Assembly (NCBI RefSeq): GCF_000247995.1
Contig: NZ_BAFE01000094.1
Span: 186,001-250,000, forward strand
Direction: 5' to 3'
DNA: 64,000 nucleotides
Origin: Mobilicoccus pelagius NBRC 104925
GTDB lineage: Bacteria > Actinomycetota > Actinomycetes > Actinomycetales > Dermatophilaceae
Positions 60,797 through 64,000 of the stretch are shown in pieces. Both the position numbers and the translations under genes were made by a program. How positions within the stretch are numbered: position 1 is the first letter of the stretch; every line of letters starts with the position of its first letter. The notes under the pieces were generated by a model. It did no database searches. It had not been told where the DNA came from and was given only the letters and a program-made list of their open reading frames with translations.

Positions 60797-63040
60797 TCAG
60801 TTCGTGGTTGTCGTGCCGGTCGTGCCGGTCGTGGTGCTGGTGGTCGTCGGGCTCAGCGGCTGGGTGAGGTCGTAGAACGTCGCGCCGTCGATCGTCACGG
60901 CGGTGTAGTTCGCGGTGACCCACGCGGTGATCTTCGCGGCGGTGCCGGTGCCGCCGATGCCGGGGCCGGCGCCCTGGCCGCTCGCGGCGAACCAGTGGAT
61001 CCGCCCGTTCGCGACGTACCACTGGAACTGCGCGAGCTTCGGCGAGGGGTCGGAGCCGTTGAATCCGCCTATGGCCATGACGGGTTCACCGCTCGCGAGC
61101 TGCAGGCCGGCGGAGTTCTGCGACCCGATGGCCGCCGCCGCCCACGTGTAGGAGTCGGCGTCCGCCTGCAGCGCGGCGACGACCTCCTCGCTCGGGGTCC
61201 CGGCGTTCAACAGGCCACCGAGGGCGCTGCCGCTCTGCGCCGTGCCGGTCGTGCTGCCGTTCGAACTCGACGACCCCGTGGTCGCGCCGGTCGTGCCGCT
61301 GGAGCCGGTGGACGCACTGCCCGCGGCGGCCGTGCCGGTCGAGGTCGACGATCCCGTGGTCGACCCGGTGGCGCCGCGTGCCTGCGGTGGGGTGCCGCCG
61401 CCGGGGCCGCCGCCCGCGCCGCCGGGGCCCATGCCGCTGGTCGGGCCGGCGGTGACGATGGAGCCGCTGTACCCGTGGCTGACGGTCGAGACGGAGTAGG
61501 CGGTGGGTCCGGCGAGGCTTGCGAGGAGCGCCCCGGCGAGCACGACGGGGACGAAACGCCGGTGCATGCGCTCGGTGACGAGGAGGAGCAGCGCGCAGCT
61601 GAGCCCGAGGGTGAGGACGACGTACCGCAGGGGCCCGTAGGCCTGGTCGGCGACGCGGGTGAGGAGGACGAACCCCCATACGGAGGCAGCGGCGGTGGCG
61701 ACCGAGAGGGTCACCGACCCCCAGCGGACGTCCTGGGAACGGACGCGGCGCCAGGCGTCGACGGCACCCACGCCGACGAGCGCGGCGACGGCGGGCGCGA
61801 GGGCCACGGTGTAGTACTCGTGGAAGATGCCGGCCATGAGCGAGAACACGAGCCCGGTGACGACGAGCCACCCGCCCCACAGGAGGTAGGAGACGCGCCG
61901 CAGATCGGTGCGGGGTGCGCGGCGCGTGACCCACAGCCCGACGGCGAGGAACACGAGGGCGGTGGGGATGAGCCAGGAGATCTGTCCGCCGACGCTGCTC
62001 GAGAACAACCGCAGGATGCTCTGGGTGCCGGAGTTCGGTCCGACGCTCCCGGCCTCGTCGCCGTTGATGCGGCCGAGGCCGTTGTAGCCGAAGGTCAGGT
62101 CGAGGAAGCTGTTCGTCTGCGACCCACCGATGTACGGGCGCATCGAGGCGGGGAGCAGTTCGACGATCGCGACCCACCAGCCGCCCGCGACGAGCATCGC
62201 GGCGAGGCCACCGAGGCTGTGCACGACGCGGTGGCGCAGGGTCGTCGGGGCGCAGACGAGGTAGACGAGGCCGAGGACGGGCAGCACGAGGAACGCCTGG
62301 AGCGTCTTGGTGAGGAACGCGAACCCGAGCAGCATCCCGACGAGCGCGAACCGCCGTCCGCAGGCCTTCTCGACCGCGCGGAGCATCGCCGCGGTCGCCG
62401 CCGTGAGCAGCAGGACGAGAAGCGCGTCGGGGTTGTTGAACCGGAACATGAGGGTCGCGACGGGAGTCACCGCGAGGACGAGCCCCGCGAGCAGTCCGGC
62501 GACGTGTCCGCCGTGGCGCCGCACCGCGGCGTAGAGGATCGCGACGGTCCCGACGCCCATGAGCACCTCGGGCACGAGGATCGCCCACGGGTTCAGCCCG
62601 AACAGTCGCACCGAGAGGGCCATGACCCACAGCGAGGCGGGCGGCTTGTCGACGGTGATCGAGTTGGCCGCGTCCGAGGACCCGAAGAACATCGCGGTCC
62701 AGCTCTGCGACCCGGCCTGTACGGCGGCGGAGTAGAAGGAGTTGGCGTACCCGTTCGCGGAAAGGCCGTAGAGCCAGAACGCGAGGGTGCCGAGCAACAG
62801 CGCCGCGAGGGAGACCTTCTCCCAGGTGGGCCACGTGCGGAGGCCGGAGTGAGCGGAAGCGGCGGGCGTCGCGCCGGAGCCTCCCGCGGTGGTGCTCGTC
62901 GCGGCGTCGGGCGTGACGGAAGCCTCTCCGGCTCCCGCCGCACGGCGGAGTCTGGGTCGAGGGGTGAGGACGTCACGGGTGCGGGCGAGAACTCCACACG
63001 AGCGTGCGTCCGCCGGTACGAGGGCGGTGTCGGTGACCAT
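60797..63040 (-). CDS. ArnT/PMT-type membrane glycosyltransferase with secreted C-terminal domain
   Basis: A 747-residue protein of the GT39/ArnT-like actinobacterial mannosyltransferase group. About eleven to thirteen membrane spans (72-510) include the family blocks ANGYANSFYSAAVQAGSQSWTAM, ITVDKPPASLWVMALSVRLFGLN and FNNPDALLVLLLTAATAA. A Gly/Ser/Thr low-complexity stretch (about 515-600) links to an outer ~130-residue domain (VMAIGGFNGSDPSPKLAQFQWYVANGRIHWF), then a Thr-rich end. It probably moves sugar from a lipid carrier to a cell-envelope acceptor, with the GT2 enzyme as donor maker. TAGGGT at 63066-63061 could be its -10. Confidence 0.88.
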   Translation of the reverse strand: MVTDTALVPADARSCGVLARTRDVLTPRPRLRRAAGAGEASVTPDAATSTTAGGSGATPAASAHSGLRTWPTWEKVSLAALLLGTLAFWLYGLSANGYANSFYSAAVQAGSQSWTAMFFGSSDAANSITVDKPPASLWVMALSVRLFGLNPWAILVPEVLMGVGTVAILYAAVRRHGGHVAGLLAGLVLAVTPVATLMFRFNNPDALLVLLLTAATAAMLRAVEKACGRRFALVGMLLGFAFLTKTLQAFLVLPVLGLVYLVCAPTTLRHRVVHSLGGLAAMLVAGGWWVAIVELLPASMRPYIGGSQTNSFLDLTFGYNGLGRINGDEAGSVGPNSGTQSILRLFSSSVGGQISWLIPTALVFLAVGLWVTRRAPRTDLRRVSYLLWGGWLVVTGLVFSLMAGIFHEYYTVALAPAVAALVGVGAVDAWRRVRSQDVRWGSVTLSVATAAASVWGFVLLTRVADQAYGPLRYVVLTLGLSCALLLLVTERMHRRFVPVVLAGALLASLAGPTAYSVSTVSHGYSGSIVTAGPTSGMGPGGAGGGPGGGTPPQARGATGSTTGSSTSTGTAAAGSASTGSSGTTGATTGSSSSNGSTTGTAQSGSALGGLLNAGTPSEEVVAALQADADSYTWAAAAIGSQNSAGLQLASGEPVMAIGGFNGSDPSPKLAQFQWYVANGRIHWFAASGQGAGPGIGGTGTAAKITAWVTANYTAVTIDGATFYDLTQPLSPTTTSTTTGTTGTTTTN

Positions 63041-63233
63041 GTCCTCGACGATCCGCGCGAACCCTATGGGGTTCCTGTGTCACCCCTGTCGCCCGGGAAT
63101 GGCTCCACCAGGACGGCGAACTCCTCCTGCTCGGCGTGGCCTTGGTGTCCGTGACCCCCGGTCACCGCCACCTCATCCCCACCCGGCCCGGCCACCGTCG
63201 GCATGCGCACCCGGACGCCGGCCGAAGAAACGC

Positions 63234-63269
63234 CGAAGGCCGGCCACCCGGAGGGGTGACCGGCCTTCG
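63234..63269 (-). terminator. Terminator of pckG
   Basis: Outer stem CGAAGGCCGG/CCGGCCTTCG and inner stem CACCC/GGGTG around the loop GGAG, 14 nt beyond the minus-strand stop. Confidence 0.8.
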
Positions 63270-63282
63270 AGAGCGGAGGACG

Positions 63283-64000
63283 TCAGGCGTCGAGGCGCTT
63301 CTTGAGCCCGTCGAGCTCGTCGCGGAGCTCCTGGGGGAGCTTGTCGCCGAACTGGGCGAACCACTCCTCGATGAGCGGGATCTCGGCCTTCCACTCCTCG
63401 ACGTCGAACTTGGTGGCCTGCTCGAGCTGGCCCGGCTCCATGTCGAGGCCGTCGACGTCGAGCGCACCCTCGGCGGGGACGGTGCCGATGGGCGTCTCGA
63501 CACCCTCGCCGGTGCCCTCGAGACGCTCGACGACCCACTTGAGGACGCGGCTGTTCTCGCCGAAGCCCGGCCAGGCGAACCCGCCGTCCTCGTCACGACG
63601 GAACCAGTTGACGAGGAACACCTTCGGCATCGCGTCGGCGTGCTCCCTGCCGAGGTTCACCCAGTGCTGGAGGTAGTCACCGGCGTTGTAGCCGATGAAC
63701 GGCAGCATCGCCATCGGGTCGCGGCGGACGACACCCACGGCACCCGCGGCGGCGGCGGTCGTCTCGGAGGAGACCGTCGAACCGATGAACGTGCCGTGGT
63801 TCCAGTCGCGGGCCTCGGTGACGAGCGGGATCGTCGTCTTGCGGCGACCACCGAAGAGGATCGCCGAGATCGGCACGCCGTTCGGGTCGTCGAACTCGGG
63901 CGCGGTGACGGGGCACTGCGTGATCGGGGTGCAGAACCGGCTGTTCGGGTGGGCGGCCTTGTTCTCGCTCTCCGGCGTCCACGTGTCGCCGCGCCAGTCG
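63283..64000 (-). CDS. pckG: Phosphoenolpyruvate carboxykinase (GTP), C-terminal part
   Basis: The last ~239 residues of GTP-type PEPCK, which makes PEP from oxaloacetate. The 5' end lies beyond the right edge. Recognisable blocks are [10 protein letters not shown], the cysteine/GTP-site region leading to [50 protein letters not shown] and [28 protein letters not shown], all diagnostic for the GTP enzyme family. The C-terminal helix region ends in DGLKKRLDA, with the stop at 63283. Confidence 0.96.
   Translation of the reverse strand, partial: DWRGDTWTPESENKAAHPNSRFCTPITQCPVTAPEFDDPNGVPISAILFGGRRKTTIPLVTEARDWNHGTFIGSTVSSETTAAAAGAVGVVRRDPMAMLPFIGYNAGDYLQHWVNLGREHADAMPKVFLVNWFRRDEDGGFAWPGFGENSRVLKWVVERLEGTGEGVETPIGTVPAEGALDVDGLDMEPGQLEQATKFDVEEWKAEIPLIEEWFAQFGDKLPQELRDELDGLKKRLDA

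Overview
This is a gene-dense, very GC-rich chromosomal segment from a high-GC Gram-positive bacterium (Actinomycetota). Third codon positions are almost all G or C. GTG starts, ATGA/GTGA stop-start overlaps and probable leaderless genes are common. The lineage is also suggested by a FadE5-like acyl-CoA dehydrogenase, a mycothiol-isomerase-type DinB protein, a Pat/HisC2-type aminotransferase and a GTP-type PEP carboxykinase. A Micrococcales relative (Dermatophilaceae/Dermacoccaceae-like) is my guess, from general gene content only.

Layout. 1-5.1 kb: an esterase lipoprotein cut by the left edge, a polyketide-cyclase-like protein, and two adjacent lytic-transglycosylase paralogs; the second lacks the catalytic glutamate. 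5.3-14.4 kb: a CPBP membrane protease, an aromatic aminotransferase, a three-gene 2-oxo-acid dehydrogenase operon (E1alpha, E1beta, double-lipoyl E2) and an unrecognised 488-residue protein. 14.4-15.1 kb: a decayed IS1380-type transposase, the only clear mobile-element trace. 15.3-25.2 kb: a DinB/mycothiol protein divergent from a CopD-CtaG fusion across a 27-bp palindromic promoter, a fungal-type saccharopine dehydrogenase, a flavin monooxygenase, FadE5 and a CYTH-CHAD protein. 25.4-29.2 kb: a sensor-less two-component pair divergent from an FtsX-type ABC transporter, then tRNA-Gly. 29.4-40.9 kb: a DacB carboxypeptidase, dCTP deaminase, hydrolases, an osmoprotectant ABC operon and a heterodimeric ABC exporter. 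41.1-47.8 kb: a large Fe-S reductase with a repeat-bearing tail, cysK-cysE and two small envelope/stress proteins. 47.8-64 kb: tRNA-Ser(UGA), a LacI regulator, a cold-shock protein, two DedA-like proteins, an LCP ligase, tRNA-Ser(GCU), an OmpR-type two-component system, a phosphodiesterase, a Gly-rich secreted protein joined to a broken methyltransferase, an ADP-ribosylglycohydrolase-phosphatase fusion, two membrane glycosyltransferases and pckG (cut by the right edge).

Themes. Cell-envelope work recurs (transglycosylases, DacB, LCP, glycosyltransferases, exporters). Central metabolism is represented by the oxo-acid dehydrogenase, FadE5, PEPCK and cysteine synthesis. Most gene ends carry long perfect hairpins without a T tract, often shared by convergent genes. 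At least seven genes have a TANNNT box only 6-7 nt before the start codon, which predicts leaderless mRNAs. I see no CRISPR array, prophage or complete mobile element. The most unusual items are the catalytically dead transglycosylase paralog, the repeat-tailed Fe-S reductase, the ADP-ribosylglycohydrolase-phosphatase fusion and the palindromic bidirectional promoter.
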